A DNA stretch of 64,000 bases. Origin: Roseibium sp. Its GTDB lineage: Bacteria; Pseudomonadota; Alphaproteobacteria; Rhizobiales; Stappiaceae. Each line of letters begins with the position of its first letter. Position 1 is the first letter of the stretch. The notes under the pieces are model-generated. The model worked only from the letters and a program-made list of their open reading frames with translations, was not told the DNA's origin and did no database searches. The stretch is taken from the NCBI GenBank assembly GCA_017643215.1, contig JAEPNV010000001.1:124001-188000 (forward strand), in the 5' to 3' direction. Made by a program: the position numbers and the translations under genes. Below are positions 50,487 to 60,957 of this stretch, piece after piece.

Positions 50487-51674
50487 ATGAGCACACCGGA
50501 CGGAACCACAACCCGGACGACATCCTCGGCCGGCAAATGGCTCAGGCGGGTGGCATCGTTTGCGACCGCCTCGACAAGCATGGTCCTGGCCGGGGCGGCG
50601 GTTTGGATCGGCGCGTCGACGATCGAAATGCGCGCCGATGAAAAACCGCCCCGCGATCCGGCGCCGCTGGCTGTGGTCGAAACCGTGCGGCCTGAACCGG
50701 CATCGTCCTACCTGGTGACACGCCGCTATGTCGGGCGCCTGGAACCCAGCCGCCAGACGGATCTGGCCTTTGAGTTCGGCGGTACGGTTGCGCGCGTTCT
50801 GGTGGACGAAGGTGAAATCGTGGAAGCGGGCGGGCTGGTCGCGGCGCTGGACACGCGCACGCTTCAGGCCGAACGCCGCCAGCAGGCCGCCAATCATGCG
50901 GCGCTGCAAAGTGATCTCGAACTTGCCCGGTTAACCTTCGAACGCCGGCAATCGCTTGCACAAAACGGCCATATCAGCGCCCAGTCGCTGGACGAAATCC
51001 GGCTCCAGGTCGCCCGGCTGCAATCCTCGGTGCTGGCGACCGATGCTGCGATCGAGGCGATCGATGTCCGGCTCGACAAGGCGTTGCTGAGGGCGCCATT
51101 TTCAGGCCGGATCAGCGTCCGGGCGATTGATGAGGGGGCGACGGTGGGAGCCGGTTCGCCGGTCTTGACCATTTTGGAAACCGCCCGCCCGCGGGTCCGC
51201 ATTGGCCTGACACCGGAGCAGGCAGACCTGCTCTCCGATGAGGACGCGCACCCGATCAAGATCCGGGACCGGGAGTTTCCCGCGCGCCTCCTGGCCCGCC
51301 GTCCGGACCTTCAGACCCGCACGCGCACGGTCGAGGCCTTGTTTGAATTGGACAACAGTGCCGCGGCGGCGGCCTTCGGGCAGCTTGCCGAACTGGAAGT
51401 GCGGGTCAGCGTCGATGATGCCGGATTCTGGGTGCCGGTGTCGGCCCTGAAGGAAGGTCAGCGCGGTCTCTGGGCCTTGTTTTCGCTCAGCCCGGCCGAG
51501 GACGGTTCGGACGGCGTGATGACCGTCCAACAGGAGTCGGTGGAAATTCTCCATGTCTCCGGCGACCGTGCCTATGTGCGCGGGACACTGGCATCCGACG
51601 CTATTCTGGTTGCCAGTGGTGTTCACAAGGTCGTACCGGGAAAAACCGTGCGCCGGGCGCCAGCAAAGGGCTAG
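50487..51674 (+). CDS. RND efflux periplasmic adaptor (membrane fusion) protein
   Basis: A 395-residue HlyD/AcrA-type adaptor. One N-terminal TM anchor (about residues 30-50), barrel-sandwich lipoyl part (TRRYVGRLEPSRQTDLAFEF, then VLVDEGEIVEAGGLVAALD), a coiled-coil hairpin (about residues 125-195) and beta-barrel/membrane-proximal domains to residue 385. GGAG lies 9 nt upstream of the ATG at 50487. It bridges the RND pump to an outer-membrane channel encoded elsewhere. First gene of the TetR-controlled operon, 3 nt before the pump gene. Confidence 0.94.
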   Translation: MSTPDGTTTRTTSSAGKWLRRVASFATASTSMVLAGAAVWIGASTIEMRADEKPPRDPAPLAVVETVRPEPASSYLVTRRYVGRLEPSRQTDLAFEFGGTVARVLVDEGEIVEAGGLVAALDTRTLQAERRQQAANHAALQSDLELARLTFERRQSLAQNGHISAQSLDEIRLQVARLQSSVLATDAAIEAIDVRLDKALLRAPFSGRISVRAIDEGATVGAGSPVLTILETARPRVRIGLTPEQADLLSDEDAHPIKIRDREFPARLLARRPDLQTRTRTVEALFELDNSAAAAAFGQLAELEVRVSVDDAGFWVPVSALKEGQRGLWALFSLSPAEDGSDGVMTVQQESVEILHVSGDRAYVRGTLASDAILVASGVHKVVPGKTVRRAPAKG

Positions 51675-51677
51675 GTC

Positions 51678-54600
51678 ATGGAAACGCTGTTTTTTCGCCA
51701 GCCGCGGCTGGTTGTCCTGACCATCCTGGTGTTGTTGGCCGCCGGTGCCTCGGCACTGGTCGGCATCGGCCGTCAGGAAGACCCCACGATCACCAACCTC
51801 TTCGCCACGGTCACAACCGTCTATCCCGGCGCGGACCCGGCGCGGGTGGAAGCGCTCGTCACGGAAAAACTCGAGACCGAGCTGCTTGAGATCGAAGAGA
51901 TCGACGTCATTGAATCGACGTCCGGATCCGGCGTGTCGATCGTCCAGATCGAATTGCTCGACACACTGGGCGAGGAGGAGATCGAACAGAGCTGGTCGGA
52001 AATCCGCGACAAGATCGATGATGCAGTGCGCCTGTTCCCGGCCGGTGTGCAGGATCCCGAATTCAGCACCGATGGTGCTGGCGCGTTTGCCGCAATCAGT
52101 GCCTTGGCGCCGATCCGGGATGATCTTCCGCCCGCCATTCTCGACCGCTATGCGGAGAGCCTCGCCGACCGCTTGCGCACGCTGCCCGGCACGAAATCGG
52201 TCGAGATTTTCGGCGAGCAAACCGAGGAAATCCTCGTCGAAATCGACCCGGTCGTGCTGACTTCGCTGTCGTTGACCGTCGATCAGGTTGCCGATGCGGT
52301 CCGGTCGGCCGACGCCAAGGTCCGCTCGGGCCGGCTGCGCGACGGTGACCGGGACTACCTGATCGAGGTGGAGGGTGAAATCGCCGCGCTCGACAGGATC
52401 CGCCAGATCCCGGTTGCGACCGGTGCATCCGGCATTGTCACCCGGGTCGGCGATGTCGCGGTCGTGCGCAAAGGCATCCAGATGCCGCAGAGCGAAGTCG
52501 CGATTTCATCCGGCCGGCCGGCGGTTCTGGTCGCCGCCAAGATCGCCGATGGCCTGCAGGTGGATGCCTGGATGGAGCGCGTGCGCGCCGAGCTTGCCGA
52601 TTTCGAGGCGGAACTGCCGTCCGCCGTCCGCTATGATCTGGTGTTCGATCAAAGCACCTACACCATCGACCGGTTGAGCGATGTCGGGCTTAACATCGCC
52701 ATCGGGATGGGCCTGGTGGTCTTCGTTCTTCTGGTGACGATGGGCCTGCGGTCGGCGCTGATTGTCGCGATGGTCCTGCCGCTGGTCACGCTCGCCTCGT
52801 TCGCGACGATGAGCATGATCGACCTGCCGCTTCACCAGATGTCGCTGACCGGTCTGATCGTCGCGCTCGGGCTTCTGGTCGACGCCGGCATCGTGATGAC
52901 GGACGAGATCCGTCAGGCGCTGGAGGCCGGAAAGACCCGCCAGCAGGCTGTACAAAAGGCTGTTCGCCGGCTGTTCGCCCCGCTCCTGGCGTCAACCGTC
53001 ACGACGGCCCTGTCGTTCATGCCGATGGTGCTCCTGCCCGGACCGGCGGGCGATTTTGTCGGCGCGATCGCGCTCGCCGTCATCATCATGCTCATCTGGT
53101 CGTTCCTCGTGGCCATCACGGTCACCGCGGCGGTGGCGGGCTGGGTCCTGCCGGCAGGCGATGCAGCCCAGTCAGTGCGCGGACCGCGTCTGTCGCGGCT
53201 GGTCTCCGTGCCTTTCCGGTTCTCCCTCAAGATGGCGATGCGCAATCCGCTGAGCTCCATCGCGTTCGCGCTGGTGCTGCCGGTCATCGGGTTCATGAGC
53301 ATGCCGACCCTGACGGCGCAGTTCTTCCCCGGCGTCGACCGCGATCAATTCCATATCGAGGTAGAACTCGCCGACGGCACGGCGATCGCGGAGACACAGG
53401 CGACCGCGCTGGCCATCGACGAAAGCCTGCGGGCGATGGATGGTATCCAGCAAGTGTCGTGGGTTGTCGGCAAGAGCGCGCCGGCGTTCTACTACAACAT
53501 CGTCGGCAACCGCGACCGCGCGCCGGCCTTTGCCCAGGCGCTGGTGACAACGGCTTCGCCCGATGACACGGCGCAGCTCGTCCCTGAACTTCAGGAAAGC
53601 CTGACGAACAGTTTCCCGGCGGCCCGCATTCTGGTCCGCGATCTCGTGCAAGGCCCGCCGGTCGATGCCCCCGTGGAACTCCGGCTTGTCGGGCCATCGC
53701 TCGAGACGCTGCGGGCAGAGGGCGAGGCAATCCGGATGATCGCAGGCCGCGTTCCCGATATCACCATTGTCCGCACGACACTCGATGGCGGCGCGCCGAA
53801 GCTGTCGTTTGCGGTGGATGAGGACAAGGCGCGGCTGGCCGGTCTGTCCCTGACCGGCGTCGCCCGCCAGCTTGAGGCCGCCCTTGAAGGCGCGACGGGC
53901 GGCAGCCTGATCGAAGGCACCGAGGAACTGCCCGTGCGGGTGCGGGTCGGGTCCGACACGCGGGCTGATCTGGTCGCAATCGCCAGCTTGCCACTGGTGC
54001 CGGCCGGACAGGCCACGCCGGGCGAGGCATCCCGCTTTGACGGCCTGCCCCTGGCGGCGATCGCTGATATTTCCCTCGTTCCGGCCGAAAGCGTGATCAA
54101 CCGCCGCAACGGCGAACGGACCAACACGGTTCAGGCCTTTGTCCAATATGGTGTATTGCCCGAAGAGGCACTGAAGCGCCTTCAGGACGAAATGACCGCC
54201 GCCGGATATACGCTGCCAAGTTCGGTCCGCATGGAGACCGGCGGTGATTCCGACGCGCGCGATGACACGCTCAAGAACCTGATCGGATCGCTCGGTCTCA
54301 TCGTGCCGCTCTCGATCGCGGCGGTCGTGCTCACGTTTAATTCGTTCCGTCTGACCGTCGTTACCTTCATCGTGGCCGGACTGTCGGCCGGTCTCAGCCT
54401 CTTGTCGCTGGCCGTGTTCCAGTATCCGTTTGGCATCAACGCGATCATCGGGGTGATCGGCTCGATTGGCGTCTCGATCAACGCGGCGATCATCATCCTG
54501 ACCGGTTTGCAACAGGACGCCCGCGCGGCCGCCGGTCATACAGGCGCGATGGTCGATGTGGTCATGCGCTCCAGCCGGCACATCATCTCGACGACGCTGA

Positions 54601-54854
54601 CGACCTTCGGCGGGTTTCTGCCGCTCATCATCGAGGGCGGGGGATTCTGGCCGCCGTTCGCCATGTCGATTGCCGGCGGCGTGCTGCTCTCCAGCATCGT
54701 GTCGTTTTATTTCGCCCCGCCCATGTTCGCGCTGGTCTATGCCCGACGCGGCGCGGCCGCCGATCGGTCCGGCCAATCGGAACTGCCGAGCCCCGATGAA
54801 GTACGGCACATCGCACAGGACAACACACGGACCGTGGCCATGGCCGCCGAATAG
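51678..54854 (+). CDS. RND efflux pump permease
   Basis: A 1058-residue RND permease with the usual 12 TM helices and two large periplasmic loops (about residues 35-335 and 555-865). TM4 carries GLIVALGLLVDAGIVMTDEI, with one Asp of the usual Asp-Asp proton relay and Ala in place of the second, as in some metabolite or lipid exporters of the family. TM1 region starts FRQPRLVVLTILVLLA, and the C-terminal half has FPYG-like FQYPFGINAIIGVIG. No outer-membrane factor gene follows. Substrates could be drugs or solvent-like compounds; not predictable. Confidence 0.95.
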   Translation: METLFFRQPRLVVLTILVLLAAGASALVGIGRQEDPTITNLFATVTTVYPGADPARVEALVTEKLETELLEIEEIDVIESTSGSGVSIVQIELLDTLGEEEIEQSWSEIRDKIDDAVRLFPAGVQDPEFSTDGAGAFAAISALAPIRDDLPPAILDRYAESLADRLRTLPGTKSVEIFGEQTEEILVEIDPVVLTSLSLTVDQVADAVRSADAKVRSGRLRDGDRDYLIEVEGEIAALDRIRQIPVATGASGIVTRVGDVAVVRKGIQMPQSEVAISSGRPAVLVAAKIADGLQVDAWMERVRAELADFEAELPSAVRYDLVFDQSTYTIDRLSDVGLNIAIGMGLVVFVLLVTMGLRSALIVAMVLPLVTLASFATMSMIDLPLHQMSLTGLIVALGLLVDAGIVMTDEIRQALEAGKTRQQAVQKAVRRLFAPLLASTVTTALSFMPMVLLPGPAGDFVGAIALAVIIMLIWSFLVAITVTAAVAGWVLPAGDAAQSVRGPRLSRLVSVPFRFSLKMAMRNPLSSIAFALVLPVIGFMSMPTLTAQFFPGVDRDQFHIEVELADGTAIAETQATALAIDESLRAMDGIQQVSWVVGKSAPAFYYNIVGNRDRAPAFAQALVTTASPDDTAQLVPELQESLTNSFPAARILVRDLVQGPPVDAPVELRLVGPSLETLRAEGEAIRMIAGRVPDITIVRTTLDGGAPKLSFAVDEDKARLAGLSLTGVARQLEAALEGATGGSLIEGTEELPVRVRVGSDTRADLVAIASLPLVPAGQATPGEASRFDGLPLAAIADISLVPAESVINRRNGERTNTVQAFVQYGVLPEEALKRLQDEMTAAGYTLPSSVRMETGGDSDARDDTLKNLIGSLGLIVPLSIAAVVLTFNSFRLTVVTFIVAGLSAGLSLLSLAVFQYPFGINAIIGVIGSIGVSINAAIIILTGLQQDARAAAGHTGAMVDVVMRSSRHIISTTLTTFGGFLPLIIEGGGFWPPFAMSIAGGVLLSSIVSFYFAPPMFALVYARRGAAADRSGQSELPSPDEVRHIAQDNTRTVAMAAE

Positions 54855-54859
54855 GAGCT

Positions 54860-55813
54860 TTACCGGCCGCTCCACCTGGAAAACAGCGAGGTGGAAAGGG
54901 CCCGGTTTCCATCCTTTTCGCGGATCAGGAGTTCGCCTGATTCCAGGCGTCCGCCCCGATCCGACAAGGTTTCGGCCATCAACTCGTGGATCGCGACGAA
55001 GCTGGACCGGATCGCATAGGCCGTCAGGATCATGAACAAGGCGTCCTTGGCCAGCAGCGTTTCGAGGTCCTTTAGCAGTCCCGGCAGGCTGGTATAAAGA
55101 TCCCAGACCTCGCCCTTGGGCCCGCGGCCATATTTGGGCGGGTCGAGGATAATGCCGTCGTAGGTGTTGCCCCGGCGGACCTCGCGGGCGACGAACTTGG
55201 CCGCATCCTCGCAGATCCACCGGATCGGCAGATCGTCCAGCCCGGACAGCGCCTGGTTCTCGCGGGCATAACCGATCGCCTTCTTCGACGCGTCGATATG
55301 GGTGACTTGCGCGCCCGCGGTGGCCGGAAGCAATGAGGCGAGACCAGTGTAGCCGAAAAGGTTCAGGATCTTGACCGGCCGGTCGGGTGCGCGCTGTTTT
55401 TCCGCGCGGATTTGCGCGTTGACCCAGTCCCAATGCGCCGCTTGTTCGGGAAACACGCCGACATGGCGGAACGACATGAACCGGCCCCGGTAGCTGACCG
55501 GTCCGTAGCGCATGTCCCAGGTCTCGGAAACACTGCCGGCAAAGCGCCACCGGCCGGGCCCTTCTTCCTCAACGTCGCCGGAAAACACCGCGTCGGCCCG
55601 CTCCCAAACAACTGGCGTCAGGCGCCGCGCGCCCATCGCCTGCGGCTCGGGCCGCACAAGCGTATAGCGGCCGTATTGCTCGAGCTTCTGGCCCTCGCCC
55701 ATGTCGAGAAGCCGGTAGTCGTCCCAGCCGGCGGTTTCCAGCATGACGGGATAAACGCCGATGGGTGGCGCGCCGGGGCGTGCGTATGTCGGGGCGGTGT
55801 CGTTGTCGGGCAC
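54860..55813 (-). CDS. Class I SAM-dependent methyltransferase (RlmI/RlmK-like core)
   Basis: A 317-residue methyltransferase of the COG1092-related class. The SAM-binding motif is ILNLFGYTGLASLLPATAGA, motif II VTHIDASKKAIGYAREN and the catalytic motif is GIILDPPKYGRGP (DPPxY). No PUA domain is seen at the N-terminus. Substrate is likely rRNA or another macromolecule. Starts with GTG at 55813, ribosome-binding site weak; an ATG at codon 23 is an alternative. Convergent with the RND operon. Confidence 0.92.
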   Translation of the reverse strand: MPDNDTAPTYARPGAPPIGVYPVMLETAGWDDYRLLDMGEGQKLEQYGRYTLVRPEPQAMGARRLTPVVWERADAVFSGDVEEEGPGRWRFAGSVSETWDMRYGPVSYRGRFMSFRHVGVFPEQAAHWDWVNAQIRAEKQRAPDRPVKILNLFGYTGLASLLPATAGAQVTHIDASKKAIGYARENQALSGLDDLPIRWICEDAAKFVAREVRRGNTYDGIILDPPKYGRGPKGEVWDLYTSLPGLLKDLETLLAKDALFMILTAYAIRSSFVAIHELMAETLSDRGGRLESGELLIREKDGNRALSTSLFSRWSGR

Positions 55814-55936
55814 GGAATTGGATCGCCGGAACGTTTTGGTCGAATGAAACGCCTTAGAGCAAAATCCCGGCGGATTGAACCGCTTAGTTGCCGTCCGCCA
55901 GGTTAATTCACGTGTCCGGGCTAAGACGCGGCCGAC

Positions 55937-55963
55937 AAAAATGCCGGGCAGAATTGCCCGGCA
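55937..55963 (-). terminator. Terminator after the large chemoreceptor gene
   Basis: On the minus strand TGCCGGGC/GCCCGGCA (8 bp, 6-nt loop) is followed by TTTTT. Confidence 0.85.
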
Positions 55964-55991
55964 TCGATCAGATGGACGCCCGCGTTTCGGC

Positions 55992-58424
55992 TTACGCGGC
56001 GGCGACGTCGCGCAAGAACCGCTCCACCTCGTCCTTGAGCTGGTCCGTCTTCTCGGTCAGTTCGCTGGACGCGCTGAGCACCATGTCCGCCGAGGATGAG
56101 GTCTGGTCGACGGCCTGGGAGAGCTGCGACATCGAGGACGAGACGGTGGTCGTGCCTTCCGCCGCGCGCTGGACATTGTGCGAGATTTCGCCCGTCGCCG
56201 AGCCTTGTTGTTCGACGGCTGCCGAAATCGTCGCCGTGTAGCTGTTCACCTCGTCCATGGTCTGGGTAATTTCCCCGATCGCCTCGACGGAGTCGCGGGT
56301 GGCGTTCTGGATCGCTGAAATCTGGGTGCTGATTTCTTCCGTCGCCTTGGACGTCTGCGTTGCCAGCTCCTTGACTTCCGCGGCGACGACGGCAAAACCC
56401 TTGCCGGCTTCCCCGGCCCGTGCGGCCTCGATCGTGGCGTTGAGGGCCAAGAGGTTGGTCTGTTCGGCGATCGCCTGGATCAGCGTGACGACCTCGCCGA
56501 TCTTGGTGGCTGATTCCGCCAGGCTGGAGACCTTGTCGTTGGTGACCTTCGTCCCCTTGGTCGCGCGGTCGACCACTTCGGTCGTTTGCGCGACCTGACG
56601 GGAAATCTCGCCGATGGATGCTGCGAGCTGTTCCGCCGCGCTGGCCACGGTCTGGACGTTGCTCGTGGTTTCGTCGGACGAGGTCAGCGTCTGATTGGCA
56701 TGGCTGGAGCTTTCGCGCGCGATTTCCGTCAAGGCCTGAGCGGTCTGGTCCAATCCGCCGGCCGTCTGGCCGACCGAGTTGATGACGTTTTCGGCCGTGG
56801 AGCGGAACGACGCGATCAAGTCGTCGATGCGTTGCTGCCGGGCGGTCCGGGCTTCCGATTCGCGTTCCTGGTCGTTTTGCAGGCGCGCACGCTCCTTCGC
56901 GTTGTCCTTGAAGACCTGGACGGTGCGGTTCATCACGCCTATTTCGTCTGCCCGGTCAAGGCCCGGAATCTCCACGTCCGTGTCGCCTTCCGCCAGCCGG
57001 TTCATGACAGCGGTCGTTTGGCCGATTGGCCGCGTGATGGCGTAGTTGAGCGAGATGGCGATGGCCACGCCAACCGCGATCGCGATCAACACAGTGACGC
57101 CGATCATCGCGAGGGTCGTTTCCCCTGCAGAACGGGCGATCGCGGACTGATTGGATGCAATGGCCGTAATGCGCGCGCCAATGTCATCGGATAGGCGGCC
57201 GAGTTGGGCCTTTTGTGTTTCCAGCGAATGCCGGCCGGTCACCATGTCGTCAAACGCGGTCTCGAATGTTTCGATGGTGCCGTAGACCGTTTCGACCCGG
57301 TCCTGGATACCCGGCATGTTCCTGGCCGAATCGGTCAAGAAGCTTTCAAGTCCGAAGAGTTCCTCGATCCGCTCATAGACCGGCTCCGGCTTGTTGCCAC
57401 CCGTCCCGCCGAAGAACGTCATGGTTTCCGCCTTTGCGGACAATGCCGCGGCGCGCATCATGCCCGCGGCGTCCGCGAATTGGGTCACACCGGCCAGCTG
57501 AGCCTTCGCGTCCTTGGCCAGTTGCTCCGCGTCGGACATGGCGGCGAGCGTTTGGGAGCGGATGTTTCCGGCCTGGTCGCTCAGCGCCGAGATCGCGTCC
57601 GACACATTCAGTTTCAGCTCGTACACCTCGGCGAAATTGGTCGTTTCCATGAGTTTTGCCATCTTCTCCGCCAACGCGGTCGCGCGGTCGGCAAGAGCGG
57701 CAAGGTCGGTCTCGGCGACGCCATCGATCGACAGCGCCTTGAGCGTGTTCGCGTTGGGAATGATATCGCGAGCCTTGTCCAGCGCCTCGTGCATTTTGTC
57801 GCCGTTCAATGAACCGCCAGCCTCCTGGAAAAGGATCTTGATCTGCAGGGCGTTTTCCTGGATCCCGAAGGCCAGATTCATCATCGTCTTGGCGGTCGCC
57901 AGGCTGTTGTCCGCGTGAGACACCACCTGACCGGCCTTTTGTTCGATCCGGAAGACTTCGTCGCTGATATCGTTGGCCACACCTTCAAGAACGCTCAGCG
58001 CTCCGTTGAGCGTTTCAAGCTTGTCACCCTGCGAGGCGACCAGTGTCGTCACGTCCTTGTAGGTGCCGGAGAATGCGGTGACCGCGTCGATTGCCGCGCT
58101 GACCTGCTCCGCCGTGTCGGGATCGTTTGCGACACTGTTTTTCAATGTCGCCAATTCATCGATGAGCGCGGTGATGCTGGCATCGGTTTGGCCGGCAATT
58201 GCCAAATCCCGGCTTTGCAGAAACGCTTCACGGTCCGCCGATACGGCTTGAAGCTGCTCGGTCACGGCCGCCGCGTGATCGGTCACGGCCATACGCTGGG
58301 AAAGCCCCATGATGGCAAATCCGCCGACGCCGCCGACGATCGCGGTCAACAACAATATCGCGACAAAGCCGCCGCCAACCTTGTAACCAAACCGCAGGTC
58401 GGCGATCCATTTCAGCGGGCGCAT
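55992..58424 (-). CDS. Methyl-accepting chemotaxis protein with large periplasmic helical domain and HAMP
   Basis: An 810-residue chemoreceptor. TM1 is about residues 14-38 ([20 protein letters not shown]), then an all-helical periplasmic domain of nearly 400 residues (HBM-like, bimodular helical), TM2 about 437-458 ([20 protein letters not shown]), HAMP about 460-515 and the signalling domain about 570-805 with the tip [20 protein letters not shown]. The ATG at 58424 was preferred over one two codons earlier because of ribosome-binding site distance. Its signalling domain is almost identical in the core to the 497-residue receptor at 23.7 kb. Ligand unknown. Confidence 0.95.
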   Translation of the reverse strand: MRPLKWIADLRFGYKVGGGFVAILLLTAIVGGVGGFAIMGLSQRMAVTDHAAAVTEQLQAVSADREAFLQSRDLAIAGQTDASITALIDELATLKNSVANDPDTAEQVSAAIDAVTAFSGTYKDVTTLVASQGDKLETLNGALSVLEGVANDISDEVFRIEQKAGQVVSHADNSLATAKTMMNLAFGIQENALQIKILFQEAGGSLNGDKMHEALDKARDIIPNANTLKALSIDGVAETDLAALADRATALAEKMAKLMETTNFAEVYELKLNVSDAISALSDQAGNIRSQTLAAMSDAEQLAKDAKAQLAGVTQFADAAGMMRAAALSAKAETMTFFGGTGGNKPEPVYERIEELFGLESFLTDSARNMPGIQDRVETVYGTIETFETAFDDMVTGRHSLETQKAQLGRLSDDIGARITAIASNQSAIARSAGETTLAMIGVTVLIAIAVGVAIAISLNYAITRPIGQTTAVMNRLAEGDTDVEIPGLDRADEIGVMNRTVQVFKDNAKERARLQNDQERESEARTARQQRIDDLIASFRSTAENVINSVGQTAGGLDQTAQALTEIARESSSHANQTLTSSDETTSNVQTVASAAEQLAASIGEISRQVAQTTEVVDRATKGTKVTNDKVSSLAESATKIGEVVTLIQAIAEQTNLLALNATIEAARAGEAGKGFAVVAAEVKELATQTSKATEEISTQISAIQNATRDSVEAIGEITQTMDEVNSYTATISAAVEQQGSATGEISHNVQRAAEGTTTVSSSMSQLSQAVDQTSSSADMVLSASSELTEKTDQLKDEVERFLRDVAAA

Positions 58425-58636
58425 GAACATTTCCCCCGATTGACATTGGAATTTTTGACATGGTTGACCTCGAAGGTCTTCGGGAGATGTGAAAATTCAA
58501 TAAATATTCCGCGTTGAACTAAATCGCGGGCCGGCCGCAACCTGTTTGATACATCGCCCTGTTTCACGTTTGTGTGTCATGCGGAGGGTTCGTGCTGCGG
58601 GGATTGAGCGTTGGCGGGCCGCTCCGGCCGGCGGCT

Positions 58637-59395
58637 TCAAACGTGCTGGCCACCATTGATATGGATCTCCGAGCCTGTCACGTAGGACGACGGTACGGTA
58701 CACAGGAAATGGATCGTATCGGCCACTTCCTCCGGCCGCCCGAGCCGCCTTAAGGGAATGTCATCAATCATCTTTTCGGTGCCGGGCGACAGAATCGACG
58801 TGTCGATTTCGCCCGGCGCGATCGCATTGACGCGGATGCCGTGGGGACCGAAATCGGCGGCCATTTCCCGGGTGAGCGAAGCAAGCGCGGCCTTCGATGT
58901 CGCGTAGGCGGTTCCGGCGAACGGATGCACCCGCATGCCGGCGATCGAGGTCACATTGACGATCGAACCACCGGCGGATTTCAGTTCCTCAAACAGGCCG
59001 CGGCCAAGCATAATCGGGGCAAAAAAGTTCACCTGAAACACATGGCGCCAGGTCTGCATCGATGTGGACAGGGAATCGAGCCGCTCACCGTTGTCGCCTT
59101 TCGGGCTGATCCCGGCATTGTTGACGAGGGCGTCGAGTTTCGATCCGTGTGGCTCCAGCCGCTTCCGGATTTCCTGGACGGCAAATCCGAGATTTTCCGG
59201 GTCGGACAGGTCGACCTTGATGTGGTCTTCCGGCCCCATCGGCCAGGGGCACTTGTCCGAAAACGCCTGCCGTGAGCAGGTGATGACCCGCCAGCCGGCC
59301 GCCGAAAAGCGTTTGACCGTGGCGTGGCCGATGCCGCGGCTCGCGCCGGTCAGAACCAGGGTGCGGCGTTCGTCTACTGCGGCAGTTTCAACCAT
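58637..59395 (-). CDS. Short-chain dehydrogenase/reductase
   Basis: A 252-residue classical SDR. NAD(P) site VLTGASRGIGHATVKRF (TGxxxGIG), NNAGIS after the fourth strand, and the active-site Ser in VNVTSIAGM with Tyr-x3-Lys in AYATSKAALASLTREM. Ends with PSSYVTGSEIHINGGQHV, the usual C-terminus for FabG-like oxidoreductases. Substrate unknown. Divergent from bfd-bfr. Confidence 0.95.
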   Translation of the reverse strand: MVETAAVDERRTLVLTGASRGIGHATVKRFSAAGWRVITCSRQAFSDKCPWPMGPEDHIKVDLSDPENLGFAVQEIRKRLEPHGSKLDALVNNAGISPKGDNGERLDSLSTSMQTWRHVFQVNFFAPIMLGRGLFEELKSAGGSIVNVTSIAGMRVHPFAGTAYATSKAALASLTREMAADFGPHGIRVNAIAPGEIDTSILSPGTEKMIDDIPLRRLGRPEEVADTIHFLCTVPSSYVTGSEIHINGGQHV

Positions 59396-59526
59396 GGGAG
59401 GGACCTTCTGGTGCGGCGTTTCGGCGTGCCGAAAAAAGTTGACTGTTTTGGTTCAGTTTAGTTTATGCAGGGTATGTCTCATGTTCCAGTATATGTTGAC
59501 TCCGGTGGAACCAGGCGGGCGGCCGC

Positions 59527-59772
59527 ATGATCATCTGTTCCTGCAATGTGCTGTCTGACGGCCAGTTGCGCAATGCCGCGGAGGAAATGCGCAAGGACCC
59601 CAAGGGCAAACTGCCGACACCCGGCTCCGTGTTTCGCCATCTTGGCTGCCGTCCAAGGTGCGGCGGTTGTTTTCCCGCCGTGATTGACGTGATCCACAAG
59701 ACGGAGGCGCAGGACGAAGCCGAAAATGAACAGGAACAAGACTATCAGCCATTGAAAGCGGCTGTCGGATAG
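59527..59772 (+). CDS. bfd: Bacterioferritin-associated ferredoxin
   Basis: An 81-residue [2Fe-2S] protein. Cluster cysteines are the N-terminal MIICSCNV pair (Cys4, Cys6) and two of those in [13 protein letters not shown] about residues 40-48. The acidic C-terminal tail ends near residue 80. It reduces iron stored in bacterioferritin so that it can be released. Ends 22 nt before bfr in the same direction, forming an iron-storage operon. The upstream region has AT-rich sequence but I could not identify a clear Fur, Irr or RirA box. Confidence 0.92.
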   Translation: MIICSCNVLSDGQLRNAAEEMRKDPKGKLPTPGSVFRHLGCRPRCGGCFPAVIDVIHKTEAQDEAENEQEQDYQPLKAAVG

Positions 59773-59794
59773 CGCGCCGGCACAGGGGGAGCAA

Positions 59795-60280
59795 ATGAAG
59801 GGTGATCCGCAAGTCATAGAATATCTAAACAAGGCGCTCCGGCATGAATTGACGGCGGTCCACCAGTACTGGGTCCATGCCCGCCTGTTGGAGGACTGGG
59901 GCTTCGGCAAACTGGCCGACAAGGAACTGGAAGAATCCAAGGAAGAACAGGCCCACGCACAGGATCTGATGGACCGGATCATTTTTCTGGAGGGCTTGCC
60001 CAACCTTCAGGTTCTCGACCCCTTGCGGATCGGCCAGTCGCTCAAGGAGACTTTGGAATGTGATTTGGCCGCCGAGTATGTCGCCCGTGCGCTCTATCAC
60101 GAGGCGCGCGAGGTCTGCCGAGAAGCGACCGACTATGTGTCCATGAACCTGTTCGAAAAGTTGCTTTCTGATGAGGAAGGCCACATCGACTATCTGGAAA
60201 CCCAGCTCGATCTGATCGAGCGGATCGGTATCGACCGCTATTCGCTGCTTCAGGCCAAACCGGCGGACGCGGCCGAGTAA
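59795..60280 (+). CDS. bfr: Bacterioferritin lacking the canonical haem-ligand Met52
   Basis: A 161-residue 24-mer ferritin of the bacterioferritin family. Ferroxidase ligands are intact: Glu18 in [12 protein letters not shown], Glu51 and His54 in SKEEQAHAQ, and the second-half pair in [16 protein letters not shown] and [15 protein letters not shown] (Glu, Glu, His). Position 52, the methionine that binds haem between subunits in most Bfr proteins (EEMxH), is glutamine here (EEQAH). Haem-free or altered haem binding is therefore expected. Starts with [15 protein letters not shown], typical of alphaproteobacterial Bfr. Confidence 0.95.
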   Translation: MKGDPQVIEYLNKALRHELTAVHQYWVHARLLEDWGFGKLADKELEESKEEQAHAQDLMDRIIFLEGLPNLQVLDPLRIGQSLKETLECDLAAEYVARALYHEAREVCREATDYVSMNLFEKLLSDEEGHIDYLETQLDLIERIGIDRYSLLQAKPADAAE

Positions 60281-60302
60281 CACGCGGCGTCGGCTCGGCC
60301 GG

Positions 60303-60947
60303 TCAAAGCGTCACGACCCGGCCGCCGGCGGCCCCGGCATCCTCCGGGTCATGGGTGACCAACAGGACCGGCAGGTTGCGCTGGCGGGTTGTTTCAAACA
60401 CCATCTTGCGGATGTCCGCCCGGCGCGGCCGGTCAAGGCTCGAGAACGGTTCGTCCAGCAGCAGCGCTCGCGGTTCGGCGAGCAACAGCCGCATCAAGGC
60501 GACGCGCGTTTGCTGACCGCCCGACAGGGTCGCCGGATCGCGCGGCCCGAAGCCGGCCAGGCCGATTTCGTCGAGCGCATTATCGACGGTGTTTTGCCGC
60601 TCTTGCGCGGTCCCGCGCCGCGCTTTCAAGGCAAACAGGAGATTGCCGGCCACCGACATGTGGGGAAACAACAAGGGCGTTTGAAACATCAGTCCGACCC
60701 GGCGCGCCTGTGGCGGGTAGGCTGTTATGTCGATCCCGTTGAGGATCAGGCGGCCGGTCGCCTTGAACGGCGGTGCCAGAAAACCGGCCACGAAATCAAG
60801 CAGGGTTGATTTGCCGCTGCCGCTTTCCCCCATCACGGTCAGGATTTCACCGTTGGCGACGGCGTCATCGAGTTGCAAGAGCACGTGTTCGTGCAGCCGG
60901 ATGGTCACCGAACGAAGACACAGTCCTGAGGATGTCTGATCGCCCAC
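60303..60947 (-). CDS. ABC transporter ATP-binding protein, YnjD-like
   Basis: A 214-residue ABC ATPase. Walker A is GESGSGKSTLLDF, the Q loop LMFQTPLLFPHM, signature TLSGGQQTRVALMRLLL, Walker B RALLLDEPFSSLD and the H loop LLVTHDPEDA. I chose the GTG at 60947: GAGG lies 8 nt upstream and overlaps the stop of the permease gene; an upstream TTG lacks this. Energises the YnjBCD-like importer encoded upstream. Related to thiamine- and sulfate-type ATPases; substrate unknown. Confidence 0.9.
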   Translation of the reverse strand: MGDQTSSGLCLRSVTIRLHEHVLLQLDDAVANGEILTVMGESGSGKSTLLDFVAGFLAPPFKATGRLILNGIDITAYPPQARRVGLMFQTPLLFPHMSVAGNLLFALKARRGTAQERQNTVDNALDEIGLAGFGPRDPATLSGGQQTRVALMRLLLAEPRALLLDEPFSSLDRPRRADIRKMVFETTRQRNLPVLLVTHDPEDAGAAGGRVVTL

Positions 60948-60957
60948 AGCTTGATCC

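Noticed and set aside
51102..52220. 372-codon minus-strand open frame across the RND adaptor and permease
   Set aside because: Antisense shadow in GC-rich coding DNA; no ribosome-binding site or recognisable domain.
53172..55550. Very long open frame (792 codons) on the minus strand across the RND pump and methyltransferase genes
   Set aside because: It is antisense to a clear RND permease, has Arg/Gly/Gln-rich composition typical of high-GC shadow frames, and matches no family.
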